DNA of 40,980 nt from Clostridium sp. CAG:557 (GCA_000435275.1 FR883826.1:1-40980); one strand, 5' to 3'; shown: positions 23,894 through 32,461, numbered from the stretch's first letter. Notes: generated by a model not told the origin, from the letters alone. A program made the numbers and translations.

Positions 23894-25867
23894 TTGAAAT
23901 CTTTTTTTTACAGATTTGCCGAGGTTTTTAGCAAAAATAAAAAAACTTCAAAATACAAAGAAATTTTTAGTACAACTGAAAATAAATTAAACTTACAAAA
24001 CACCAGTCCACTGGATATTCCTGACGAACAACTCGATTCGGACTGCTTTAACGTTAGATCTCTTTTTCACGACGAATTTTCTGACAAAACTAGAACTTCC
24101 GAATTCTTGTCAGAAGAAATAACCGTTTTGTATCCCGAATACACCAATCCTCTGGAACTCGACGCTGCAAAAGATATTAGTAAAATCTTAAAAAAAGAAA
24201 TAAAGTCCCTAAAAGTTAAGTCTTTTACGTTATCAATCTTTTTCATTTTGTCTTTCATTTTGGATGTGCTAATTCGCATAAAACCTGCATTTTTGTCATC
24301 GGTTCCGGTAAACACATCAGCTTTATACTCAATAAGTTCACTGTTCATTTTGCTTTTGAGTTTTATCGTCGGGTTCAAAATCATAAAACATGCATTCATA
24401 CATGTTTCTTATGCCGTTTTTGCACCGGACACCGCAGTCATTTTTCCTTTAATCACAACTTTTCTAAACTGTGTGATTTCCCTTGTTTTTTCTTTTTTTG
24501 ATGCTTCATTTCAAACAAACAATTTTGTAAGTCTATTTATTTTTAATTTTATACTCATAGTTTTAAATCCTTTGTTTTGTAAAAAACGTATTTTGAACAA
24601 TTTTAAACTTGTTACATCTTCAAAACAAAAATACAACATCGATATGTACGATTTAAATGAACTCATTTCACCAACTAGCCATAAGAAAAAACTTTTTACA
24701 GCTTATCAGTATAAAACAAATTTTTTAACCAATTTTATTCGCAATTCTCACAGGGAAACACTTTCTGAGCACTTAATATCTAAGATTATTCCGTTTAGTA
24801 TAATTTTTTCTGTGCTTTGCGGTATTTTGAGTCTTATTTTCACAAAAAGCCCTACCTGTGCATTGGCTGCGCTTAATATTTCTTCCTTGACAAGCGTGCC
24901 TTTCGCAATGCTTTTTCTAGTAAATTTTATCGTCTCCGCGCTATGCAAATATACAATGAAAAATCGTACCATGATTATTGGCGAAAATGCGATAAAAAGG
25001 CTGTCAAACACTAAGAGCATAGTATTAAATGATTCCGACTTATACCCTCCAAATAATGTTGTGCTTCGCGGCATTAAAACTTTTAATGGCCAACGCATCG
25101 ATGAGGCAATTCTTTATGCGGCTGCTGTAGTCTGTCACATAAATGCGCCAGTCAGCAAGGTTTTTGACAAAATTATCATGGGAAAAAGAACTATTTTAAC
25201 CAATGCTTCGGGCATCGTTTATAAAGAAGAAAAAGGCGTTGTTGGTTGGGTAAACGGCAAAAGAATCTTAGTTGGTAATCGTGAGCTTTTAAAAGAATTC
25301 AAAATCGTATCACCAAGCCGTGATTACGAAAAAAAATATCGTATTCCAAATTGTGAATTGACTTATTTTGCCATCGGCCGAGAATTAGTTGCGATGTTTA
25401 TCTTGGAGTACACTCCATCTAAAAGTCTGCGCCAGGCTCTGAGTTCTTGTATCAAAAATAATATCAAAGTTTTCATAAAAACCGTTGATAGCAACTTAAC
25501 TTTAAGTAAAATTTCCGCAGATTTTGGTTTAAATGAAAAATTTTTAACTTTGTTATCTTACGATGACTCGCAAAAAATAAATAAACTGTATAATAAAACC
25601 GAAAATCATTCGAACGCATTTTTAGCAACACTAGATTCTTGTGTATCTTTAGTCAAATCTATTGGAGCATGTTGTTTTGCAAAGAACAACATAATTCTAG
25701 TCACGGCAATTCAAGGTCTACAGCTAATACTAAACACTTTTTTGATTCTTTATCTAATTATTTGCTCAGGTCTTTCTGAATTACATACACTTGAATTGAC
25801 AATATATTCTTTATTATGGTTTATATTTACAGCAATAGCATCAAAAATAAAAAAATTCAAATACTAA
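23894..25867 (+). CDS. Degenerate P-type ATPase homologue (catalytic residues lost), membrane protein
   Basis: The 657-residue protein follows the P1B-type ATPase plan: a cytoplasmic N-terminus (1-105), four membrane helices (about 107-235), a short actuator-like loop, helices at 293-315 and 325-350, a P/N region and two C-terminal helices. Family traces are clear: ENAIKRLSNTKSIVLND aligns with the segment leading into DKTGT, GWVNGKRILVGNRELL (451-466) matches the heavy-metal-ATPase N domain, and KNNIKVFIKTVDSN aligns with the GIKVVMLTGDN region. The aspartate to be phosphorylated is Asn379. TGES is absent, TGD is TVD and GDGxNDAP is missing. The frame is intact over almost 2 kb, which argues for a conserved non-catalytic role. 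The start is TTG, 12 bases after AAGGAG. LCP follows after 11 bases. Confidence 0.85.
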   Translation: MKSFFYRFAEVFSKNKKTSKYKEIFSTTENKLNLQNTSPLDIPDEQLDSDCFNVRSLFHDEFSDKTRTSEFLSEEITVLYPEYTNPLELDAAKDISKILKKEIKSLKVKSFTLSIFFILSFILDVLIRIKPAFLSSVPVNTSALYSISSLFILLLSFIVGFKIIKHAFIHVSYAVFAPDTAVIFPLITTFLNCVISLVFSFFDASFQTNNFVSLFIFNFILIVLNPLFCKKRILNNFKLVTSSKQKYNIDMYDLNELISPTSHKKKLFTAYQYKTNFLTNFIRNSHRETLSEHLISKIIPFSIIFSVLCGILSLIFTKSPTCALAALNISSLTSVPFAMLFLVNFIVSALCKYTMKNRTMIIGENAIKRLSNTKSIVLNDSDLYPPNNVVLRGIKTFNGQRIDEAILYAAAVVCHINAPVSKVFDKIIMGKRTILTNASGIVYKEEKGVVGWVNGKRILVGNRELLKEFKIVSPSRDYEKKYRIPNCELTYFAIGRELVAMFILEYTPSKSLRQALSSCIKNNIKVFIKTVDSNLTLSKISADFGLNEKFLTLLSYDDSQKINKLYNKTENHSNAFLATLDSCVSLVKSIGACCFAKNNIILVTAIQGLQLILNTFLILYLIICSGLSELHTLELTIYSLLWFIFTAIASKIKKFKY

Positions 25868-25878
25868 GGAGTAATTTT

Positions 25879-27450
25879 ATGTCATCTAATGATAAAAATT
25901 TTGAGTATAACGATAATTTTGAAAGTGTTGACGAGCAAAAAAATATTTACAGTAGTTCGAATCATAAAGTAAACAAACATTCTCTCATTAACACTAAAAA
26001 ATTAAAAAATAGAAAAATTATGTTTTCTGTTGCAATAGCTCTTTCCGTCATCGTTGGATTAATTGGTGGAGCATTGATTTATGCGTACAAAATGCTTGAT
26101 TCACTTAATTACCAGCCCATAGAATCTCATGATTCTGAATATGTTACCGGTTCTACTCAAGATCCGATGATTTTAAATATTGCTTTGTTTGGTGTGGACA
26201 GGCACGCCGAAGCAGATTCTCGCAGTCGAAGTGATTCTATTTTAATTTTGTCGATTGACAGCCGTCATCAAAAAATTAAGTTGACTTCTTTAATGCGCGA
26301 TATGTGGGTTCACATTCCCGGATATAAAGATAATCGCATTAATACTGCGATTGCACTCGGTGGCGAACCTTTAGCAATAAAAACTATTGAGCATAACTTT
26401 GGTATAAAAATTGACCGTTTTTGCACGGTAGACTTTGAAGGTTTTAAAGATATCATTGATATAATTGGCGGTCTTGACATTGAAATCACAGCAAAAGAAG
26501 CTCATCATATCAATCAATTGCTAGTCGAACTGGATGACGCGCTTGTTAAAGGCGGATTAACTCCATTTAAATCTCCACTCCTCAAGGAAGTTGACGGCGT
26601 ACATCATTTAAATGGTGCTCAAGCTTTGCAATATGCAAGAAGTCGAAAAGTTCCCACTGCGGAAGGATTTCACGATGACTATGCCAGAACCTTTAGGCAA
26701 CGCAGAGTAATTTCTTTGGTAATGGACAAATTTAAATCTAGCAGTTTGCCTCAAATCATAAGCGTCATAGAAAAAGCTGGACCTTATGTCAATACAAACC
26801 TGAAAAAAAATGAAATTATAACACTTGGCAAAAATTCGCTAAAATATCTTAAATACGAATTGACAGAATTTAGGTTGCCTCAAGAAGGAAACTTTGAAGG
26901 AAAAAATATAAACGGCGCTTCTGTTTTAGTTATAACTGATATAAATAAGGCTCGTTATGATTTGGCTAAATATATATACGAGGACTCTGTAAAAGAAGAT
27001 TCCTATTTAGAAAGTTTTAAACATAAAAAAATCCAAAATTCTCAAAAAAACAACCATACCAATGATAACAATAGCTCCTCTTCAAACTCCAACTCAGTAT
27101 CCCAAAGCAGCAAAAACAATACCGGCACTTCAAGTTCTAGCCACGCAAGCGACAAAAGCAAATCAACTGCCAGCCAAAATTCTCAAACATCTACTTCTAA
27201 AAGTTCTAATTCAAGCAGCAAATCACCTTCAGCAGATACCACAAAATCAACTATAAAAACAAATAAAGCTCAAAATTCATCCACAAATAACTCTGCAAGC
27301 AAAAATACAACTTCAAGTGTTAAATCAGCTGCCAACACTAATAATCAACAAGAAAGAATCTCATCTCAAAATGAAAAAAGTTCTTCAATAGTAAAATCTG
27401 AAGCTTCGTCTTCAAAAAATCAACAAAAAGTAAAAAATAAATCAAATTAG
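25879..27450 (+). CDS. LytR-CpsA-Psr (LCP) family glycopolymer ligase with long Ser/Asn-rich tail
   Basis: LCP proteins transfer lipid-linked glycopolymers (teichoic acids, capsule) to peptidoglycan outside the membrane. The start is the ATG at 25879, seven bases after AAGGAG (523 residues). There is one membrane helix (about 51-72), then the LCP domain: ALFGVDRH, SRSRSDSILI, LTSLMRDMWV, NRINTAIALGG and YARSRK...DYARTFRQRRVI, keeping the arginines and aspartates that bind the pyrophosphate. From about residue 385 onward the chain is a low-complexity Ser/Asn/Lys/Thr tail of about 140 residues, possibly spanning the wall. It is probably cotranscribed with the degenerate P-type ATPase gene. Confidence 0.93.
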   Translation: MSSNDKNFEYNDNFESVDEQKNIYSSSNHKVNKHSLINTKKLKNRKIMFSVAIALSVIVGLIGGALIYAYKMLDSLNYQPIESHDSEYVTGSTQDPMILNIALFGVDRHAEADSRSRSDSILILSIDSRHQKIKLTSLMRDMWVHIPGYKDNRINTAIALGGEPLAIKTIEHNFGIKIDRFCTVDFEGFKDIIDIIGGLDIEITAKEAHHINQLLVELDDALVKGGLTPFKSPLLKEVDGVHHLNGAQALQYARSRKVPTAEGFHDDYARTFRQRRVISLVMDKFKSSSLPQIISVIEKAGPYVNTNLKKNEIITLGKNSLKYLKYELTEFRLPQEGNFEGKNINGASVLVITDINKARYDLAKYIYEDSVKEDSYLESFKHKKIQNSQKNNHTNDNNSSSSNSNSVSQSSKNNTGTSSSSHASDKSKSTASQNSQTSTSKSSNSSSKSPSADTTKSTIKTNKAQNSSTNNSASKNTTSSVKSAANTNNQQERISSQNEKSSSIVKSEASSSKNQQKVKNKSN

Positions 27451-27472
27451 CTTAAAAAAATTAATATTCAAA

Positions 27473-27512
27473 AAAATAAGCCACATTTTCATGTGACTTA
27501 TTTTTTATTAAC
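27473..27512. terminator. Bidirectional terminator between LCP gene and AAA+ paralogue 2
   Basis: Stem AAAATAAGCCACAT / ATGTGACTTATTTT with T runs on both strands. Confidence 0.85.
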
Positions 27513-27532
27513 AGCTTAGCTTTATATAAACG

Positions 27533-29167
27533 CTATTCCGCTTTGCTATTTTTCTTTGCAGCATTATCTTCTTCCGCTGTGGATTTATCTGCCATCATGT
27601 TTGTCTCCGAAGGATTTCCTTCTCCACTTAAAATTTCTTCATTATTTTTTGCTACTGTCAGCTTATTATCTGCAGCTTCCTGTCCTGAACTATCTTCTTC
27701 ACATAAAATCTTATTGCCATCTAAGCGTTCCAAATTAAACTTATCGTTTTCAAAAGAAACCCTGTATTTAATATTTCTGCTACCACTATTTAATTTTTGT
27801 AAAACGACTTCATTTAAAAGCTTATCATTCAACGATTCAAGGTAAGTAAATATCGGTCGAGCACCCTTATTAAGCTCTTCAACTCTTTGTGCCACGGCAT
27901 CAATCGTCCCGTTAAGGTCAAGATTTATTCCATATTGAACTTTATATCTCGCTGCTAATTGAGCGAACGGAACCGTAGCGATTTGTTTATAATCAAAGGC
28001 TGACAAATTGTCAAATTCAATCAATTTTATACGATTCAAAAATGCTTTATCATGATTAATAAATGTGCGTGAGCCTGTCCCGTCATCAACATCATCAAAT
28101 TCATTATTACCCTTGTTTACAGAACCGTAGCTTTCGTTTGATGTAATTATAAAGGTTGCTGCAGAACAATCTATTTTTTCGCCATTAACGTTTATATACC
28201 CTTGGTCCATAATAGTTCTTAATTTTTCGTCAAGTTCTGGAGAATGCATCTTGTCGTATTCATTTATAATTACAACTGTATTAGGAATAGCCTTTATTCT
28301 TTGGATAAAAGGTGCATACTCATAAACTTCACTATTACTTACACGTTTTATTTTCATTCCAAACAACTGCTCAACCGCGCTTGACTTAGACTGTTTGTCT
28401 ATATCAGAAGCCTCTATAACGAAAGGCTCCGCATTAAATCCACTTAAAACTTTCCTAATTATATCCGCAGAAAATGATTTCCCAACTCCAGAAGGACCCA
28501 CCATATAAATAACACTTGCGCCAGGGCCTGCTTTTTTACTGTTGTTAACAGCCATAAACTGTGCATTTTTATCAACAATATTAAGTACCATACTTCTGAT
28601 TTGTTGTTTAGCTTTTTCCTGTCCCTTTACATTTTCCATAAGCATATCTAGTATTTGCATTGTTGCAACTGGATCAATAGGTTTTTCTATTTTTCCTGCT
28701 TCCATTTTTGTTTTAAAATTCTGATAATATTGCCTTACCATTCCTACAGCCTGCATCGCGAATAATATTGCAACAAACGAACTTTGCCCAAAGAACATTG
28801 ACATTAACCTATTAAAAATTCCACCTGTTTTACTTTCTGCCATACTCCTTGTGTAAGCATTCTGAGATGCACTGATTACTTGCTCTTTAGACCACGGCAT
28901 CTCAGATATTTTTTCAAAAAAAGTTAATTTTTTTAAGGCATTTATTGATGCTTGTGTTGCCTTTTCTTCTTCGCCAGAAGAAAACCAGCTTCTTATTTTT
29001 TGTAAAGTCGTTTTATTGTCTTGAAATTGTTTTAAATTTGTTTCAGATTTATTAATCATGTAGTCTAAAAATGACCCATTTTCTGCAAACGAAGTCATCT
29101 GAACAGAAGAAGCCATCATTGACACAGTTAAAATTGCTGCTATTACCTTTTTCTTATTATTTTTCAT
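27533..29167 (-). CDS. Membrane-targeted Clp/torsin-like AAA+ protein (paralogue 2, altered Walker B)
   Basis: The 544 residues share the layout of the AAA+ gene at 12592. There is a signal peptide (about 1-28, ending TSFAE), a helical region, a hydrophobic segment (about 129-144) followed by basic residues, and a Clp-type AAA+ domain. VKGQEKAK, Walker A GPSGVGKS (224-231), FLNR (376-379) and GAR (435-437) are present. Walker B reads VVIINE: the Mg-binding Asp is Asn302 (codon AAT), while the catalytic Glu remains. Both paralogues share DDGTGSRT...HDK.FLNR and IEFDNL. The C-terminal 55 residues are polar and acidic. GGAGG lies seven bases before the ATG. The cellular role is unknown. Reduced or absent ATP hydrolysis is an inference. 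Confidence 0.82.
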   Translation of the reverse strand: MKNNKKKVIAAILTVSMMASSVQMTSFAENGSFLDYMINKSETNLKQFQDNKTTLQKIRSWFSSGEEEKATQASINALKKLTFFEKISEMPWSKEQVISASQNAYTRSMAESKTGGIFNRLMSMFFGQSSFVAILFAMQAVGMVRQYYQNFKTKMEAGKIEKPIDPVATMQILDMLMENVKGQEKAKQQIRSMVLNIVDKNAQFMAVNNSKKAGPGASVIYMVGPSGVGKSFSADIIRKVLSGFNAEPFVIEASDIDKQSKSSAVEQLFGMKIKRVSNSEVYEYAPFIQRIKAIPNTVVIINEYDKMHSPELDEKLRTIMDQGYINVNGEKIDCSAATFIITSNESYGSVNKGNNEFDDVDDGTGSRTFINHDKAFLNRIKLIEFDNLSAFDYKQIATVPFAQLAARYKVQYGINLDLNGTIDAVAQRVEELNKGARPIFTYLESLNDKLLNEVVLQKLNSGSRNIKYRVSFENDKFNLERLDGNKILCEEDSSGQEAADNKLTVAKNNEEILSGEGNPSETNMMADKSTAEEDNAAKKNSKAE

Positions 29168-29197
29168 TTGTAATCCTCCATTAAAAAGTATATTTAA

Positions 29198-29226
29198 ATT
29201 TTACCACAATTTGATGAATTTTTCAA
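29198..29226 (-). promoter_or_regulatory. Promoter of AAA+ paralogue 2
   Basis: Minus strand: TTGAAA (29226-29221), a 17-base spacer ending TGG (extended -10) and TAAAAT (29203-29198). Confidence 0.65.
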
Positions 29227-29302
29227 TTAGCTAATTTGATGAAACTCACTACTTTTTAAGGTTTTTTTAGTTGAATTTTAAAATTGCACTTACTTTATAA
29301 AT

Positions 29303-29346
29303 AAAAATAACAGATAATAGTTATTGTATTTTAACTATTATCTGTT
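29303..29346 (-). terminator. Terminator overlapping the stop codon of the sugar transferase gene
   Basis: A perfect 14-bp stem AACAGATAATAGTT / AACTATTATCTGTT begins with the last sense codons and stop (AAC-AGA-TAA) of the upstream gene and is followed by a T-rich tail on the minus strand. Confidence 0.85.
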
Positions 29347-30012
29347 TGCATCCAAAGAATTTTCTTGTCTAAACACCACTATTATCGATTTTATAAATAC
29401 CATTAAATCTAGTTTTAATGACATATTATGCAAATATTTAGTGTCAAAATTTACTTTATCTTGCGCGTCCAAAAAGTCCCTGCCGTTAACCTGTGCCAAA
29501 CCTGTAATTCCTGGTTTTATCAAATATACATCGTTTTTTTCTCTTAACTTGTGTATAAAAACTTCATCTAAAATCAACGGGCGAGGGCCAATTATACTCA
29601 TGTCACCTTTTAAAACGTTTAACAACTGTGGCATTTCGTCTAAACTTGTTACACGAAGAAATTTCCCTAACTTGGTGATATACTCCTTTGCGTCATCAAA
29701 ATCTTTAGTAGCCTTGCTTTTGGGTGCTTTTGATGTCATCGTTCTAAATTTATATATCTTTATAGTTTTGCCAAATTGTCCAATTCTTTCCTGTCTAAAA
29801 ATAACCGAGCCCTTAGACGTCAACTTTACTGCAAAAGCTAACAAAATAAACAATGGAGATAAAAAAAGTATTGCTAAAAAGGAAAATAAAATATCAAAAA
29901 GTCGTTTAAACACCGCATATATCTTTTGAGAATTCGATAATTTATACTTGACATTATTTGCACAAAAAAAATGAACTTCTTCACCTTTTGTATTTAATAC
30001 TTCCTTGTCCAA
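29338..30012 (-). CDS. Monotopic phosphoglycosyl transferase (bacterial sugar transferase)
   Basis: These enzymes move a sugar-1-phosphate from a UDP-sugar to undecaprenyl phosphate, the first committed step of many surface glycans. The start is a TTG at 30012, eight bases after GGAGG (224 residues). A more distant TTG would add eight residues without a site. A re-entrant hydrophobic helix lies at about residues 36-65, followed by KGSVIFRQERIG, FRTM and the catalytic Asp-Glu in SLDEMPQLLNVLKGDMSIIGPRP. The C-terminus carries KPGITGLAQVNGR. No glycosyltransferase, flippase or polymerase gene is nearby, so the glycan cannot be named. Confidence 0.92.
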   Translation of the reverse strand: MDKEVLNTKGEEVHFFCANNVKYKLSNSQKIYAVFKRLFDILFSFLAILFLSPLFILLAFAVKLTSKGSVIFRQERIGQFGKTIKIYKFRTMTSKAPKSKATKDFDDAKEYITKLGKFLRVTSLDEMPQLLNVLKGDMSIIGPRPLILDEVFIHKLREKNDVYLIKPGITGLAQVNGRDFLDAQDKVNFDTKYLHNMSLKLDLMVFIKSIIVVFRQENSLDANR

Positions 30013-30114
30013 CTTATAAGCCTCCAAACACAGCAATGCTTTTAATTATAACTTTATTGTCGTTTAAAGTCAACCTGCTCCGATTTTTTCTAAATTTAAA
30101 ATAAAATTTATGAA

Positions 30115-30143
30115 TTGAAAAAACTTTTTATCTATGCTATGCT
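30115..30143 (+). promoter_or_regulatory. Probable promoter of prmC
   Basis: TTGAAA, a 17-base spacer and TATGCT at 30138-30143, 56 bases before the start. Confidence 0.5.
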
Positions 30144-30199
30144 GTAAATTAGTTTATTTTTATACAAAAAATGATGAAATTAAAAATTGAAGGTATAAT

Positions 30200-31048
30200 A
30201 TGACGTTAAACGAGGTTTATTTGGAAGGAAAAAGCATTTTAAAAAGTGCTAAAATTGAGTCTTTTTCATTCGATACAATGAAAATTTTTGAATTTTGTTT
30301 TAATTTTGGCCGTCAGGATATAATATTATTCAGAAATACCGTTGCTGATTCAAAAAAAGCTTTGAATTTTTTTGAGCTTATCAATCAGCGCGCAAACGGA
30401 AAGCCTTTACAATATATTTTGGGTCATTGGAACTTTATGGACTGCAAGTTTAAAGTCGGTAAAGGTGTGTTAATCCCAAGAGATGACACAGAAGTCTTAG
30501 TTAATAAAGTTTTTTCGCTGATAAACAACATAAACAGGCCTAAAATTTTAGATTTGTGTGCCGGTTCGGGAACTATTTCGATAAGCCTGGCCAAAAAACG
30601 TAAAGATGCTGATATAGTTGCAGTTGAATTATCCGAAATTGCACTAAAATATTTAAAAATGAATATAAATTTAAATAAAGTAAAAAATGTCATTCCGATA
30701 CAAATTGACGTACTTTCTGCTACGGCTGGACTTAACTTTGAAAAATTTGATATAATCGTTTCAAATCCACCATATATTCCAACTGAAGATTTATATTCTT
30801 TACAAAAAGAAGTCTTACATGAACCAAAAATGGCTTTAGATGGCGGTGACGATGGATTAAAATTCTATCGCGCTATCGTAAAAAATTGGGTCAGATTTTT
30901 AAAAAAAACAGGTTGTATTTGTGTAGAGATAGGAATTAATCAGTCTAATGAAGTTGTAGATATATTCAAACACGCAAATTTTAAAAATATTCAAACCATA
31001 AAAGATCTAAGCGGGATTGATAGAGTCGTTGCTGCTAAGAATTTTTAA
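30200..31048 (+). CDS. prmC: Release factor glutamine N5-methyltransferase
   Basis: PrmC methylates the glutamine of the GGQ motif in release factors RF1 and RF2. The 282 residues have the N-terminal helical domain, the PLQYILGHWNF and VLIPRDDTE segments, the AdoMet site ILDLCAGSGTISISLA and the catalytic NPPYIP loop. AAGG lies six bases before the ATG. prmC often sits beside prfA. Here the two are about 6 kb apart. Confidence 0.95.
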   Translation: MTLNEVYLEGKSILKSAKIESFSFDTMKIFEFCFNFGRQDIILFRNTVADSKKALNFFELINQRANGKPLQYILGHWNFMDCKFKVGKGVLIPRDDTEVLVNKVFSLINNINRPKILDLCAGSGTISISLAKKRKDADIVAVELSEIALKYLKMNINLNKVKNVIPIQIDVLSATAGLNFEKFDIIVSNPPYIPTEDLYSLQKEVLHEPKMALDGGDDGLKFYRAIVKNWVRFLKKTGCICVEIGINQSNEVVDIFKHANFKNIQTIKDLSGIDRVVAAKNF

Positions 31049-31052
31049 GTTA

Positions 31053-31081
31053 TTGATTTTGTCGAAATAAGCAAGTATAAT
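31053..31081 (+). promoter_or_regulatory. Promoter of the trkA pair
   Basis: TTGATT, a 17-base spacer and TATAAT at 31076-31081. Confidence 0.7.
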
Positions 31082-31132
31082 GATCAAAAAACAATTTTTA
31101 TTATGGCTCTAGTAAAAAGAGGTGTTTTTATT

Positions 31133-31756
31133 ATGAATATTCTTGTTATAGGGTGCGGAAAACTCGGCTCTCGGCTGGCCAATACTTTGTGCCGTCACGG
31201 GCATGACGTTTCTATTGTAGATATGGATGAATCTGCTTTTGAGCAGCTTGCTGACGATTTTGATGGAATGACCGTTGTCGGAATGCCAATGGATATGAAC
31301 GTTTTGAGAAACGCCGGCGTAGAAAGTTGCGATGCAGTAGCTGTGGTAACTTCCGACGACAACCTCAATATAACTGTTTCTCAGATTGTAAAGGAGTTTT
31401 TTTACGTTGAAAATGTTGTCGCCAGAATCACTGATCCTGTTCGTGAGGACGTTTTTCATCAATTTGGCTTAAAAACAATATGTCAAACCAACTTGGCTTG
31501 CGGCGCCTTGTACTCGGCTTTGGTTGAAGAATTTACCGAAAAGCATCTTCATTTTTGGGATAACACTGTGGGAATCAGCGTAAAAGAGGTTGACCCCATT
31601 TTCGTCGGTAGAACTGTTGATACTCTGCCTATGAAAAACAGCGAAACTATCATGGGTGTCTTAAGAGAGAGCGGTAAACTTTATCTTTTTGATGGACGAA
31701 AAAAAATAATTCTGAACCCGAAAGACAAAATTATTCTAACACGCATAAGTGATTAA
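31133..31756 (+). CDS. TrkA/KtrA-type potassium-uptake regulator (RCK), first copy
   Basis: RCK proteins gate Trk/Ktr potassium channels by binding NAD(H) or adenine nucleotides in the cytoplasm. The start is the ATG at 31133, eight bases after AGAGGTG (207 residues). There is a Rossmann RCK_N domain (MNILVIGCGKLGSRLA; the GxGxxG loop and the acidic end of beta 2 in IVDMDE) and an RCK_C domain from about residue 135. It lies 45 bases upstream of a second RCK gene. No channel subunit (TrkH/KtrB) is in the window. Confidence 0.9.
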   Translation: MNILVIGCGKLGSRLANTLCRHGHDVSIVDMDESAFEQLADDFDGMTVVGMPMDMNVLRNAGVESCDAVAVVTSDDNLNITVSQIVKEFFYVENVVARITDPVREDVFHQFGLKTICQTNLACGALYSALVEEFTEKHLHFWDNTVGISVKEVDPIFVGRTVDTLPMKNSETIMGVLRESGKLYLFDGRKKIILNPKDKIILTRISD

Positions 31757-31769
31757 AAAGGGGGGCAAT

Positions 31770-31795
31770 CGATAATCGTTTTTATGCGATTATCG
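31770..31795 (+). promoter_or_regulatory. Perfect hairpin between ribosome binding site and start codon of the second trkA
   Basis: CGATAATCG (31770-31778) pairs perfectly with CGATTATCG (31787-31795) around an 8-base loop. AAGGGGGG ends at 31765 and the ATG is at 31802, 36 bases apart. If the hairpin forms, the effective spacing falls to 10 bases. An ATG in the loop (31784) is in frame. Confidence 0.6.
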
Positions 31796-31801
31796 AATAA
31801 T

Positions 31802-32461
31802 ATGAAAATTGTTATAGTCGGTGGAGGTAAATTGGGGTACCATTTGGCTCAAACTATGCTCGAGAGGGATTACGAAGTCGAATTAATTGAAAAAAATAAG
31901 CTAAAATGCATGCATTTAGCCGATGTTCTTGATGTCGAAGTTATTTGCGGTGACGGCACAGAAATTAAAGTTTTGGCAGATGCAAACACTCACAAGGCAG
32001 ATTGTTTTATTGCTGTAACAGGGCGCGATCAGGATAACTTGGTAGCCTCGCAGCTTGCTAAAAAAAGATTTCAAGTAAAAAAAGTTATAACAAGAGCAAA
32101 TAATCCTAGAAATTTGGAGGCCCTTAGAAAATTGGGCATGGAAAACGCTGTAAGTAGCACCGAGATAATTACCAGAATGATTGAGCAAGAAGTTGAAAGC
32201 GCAGAAATGAGGCTTTTAGCAAGTCTTAACAAAGGAAAAGCTGCCATTTGTGAAATTGTTGTGCCAAAAGATGCGAAAATAAACGGCGCGTCGTTAAAAG
32301 ATATTGAGTTGCCACACTCCTCACTTATTATTTCTATTTTGAGAGATGAAAACTTGATAATCCCTCAGGGAGATACTCAAATTTACTCCGGTGACGAAGT
32401 AGTTGCTGTTTGCGATGGTCATTCTCAAAAACGCCTAATGAAAATTCTTTCGGAAAAATAG
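31802..32461 (+). CDS. TrkA/KtrA-type potassium-uptake regulator (RCK), second copy
   Basis: The 219 residues again form one RCK_N (MKIVIVGGGKLGYHLA, LIEKN ending beta 2, VICGDGTE) and one RCK_C domain with LPHSSLIISILRDENLIIPQGDTQI. The MKIVIVGGG start at 31802 matches the family's N-terminus. An in-frame ATG six codons earlier sits in the loop of a hairpin. Two single-RCK proteins encoded in tandem may form hetero-oligomers or serve two channels. Ends at a strong terminator shared with convergent spoIID. Confidence 0.9.
   Translation: MKIVIVGGGKLGYHLAQTMLERDYEVELIEKNKLKCMHLADVLDVEVICGDGTEIKVLADANTHKADCFIAVTGRDQDNLVASQLAKKRFQVKKVITRANNPRNLEALRKLGMENAVSSTEIITRMIEQEVESAEMRLLASLNKGKAAICEIVVPKDAKINGASLKDIELPHSSLIISILRDENLIIPQGDTQIYSGDEVVAVCDGHSQKRLMKILSEK

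Noticed and set aside
29324..29929. Long plus-strand open frame opposite the sugar transferase gene
   Set aside because: It is antisense to a well-supported gene, lacks a ribosome binding site, and its product has no recognisable domain.
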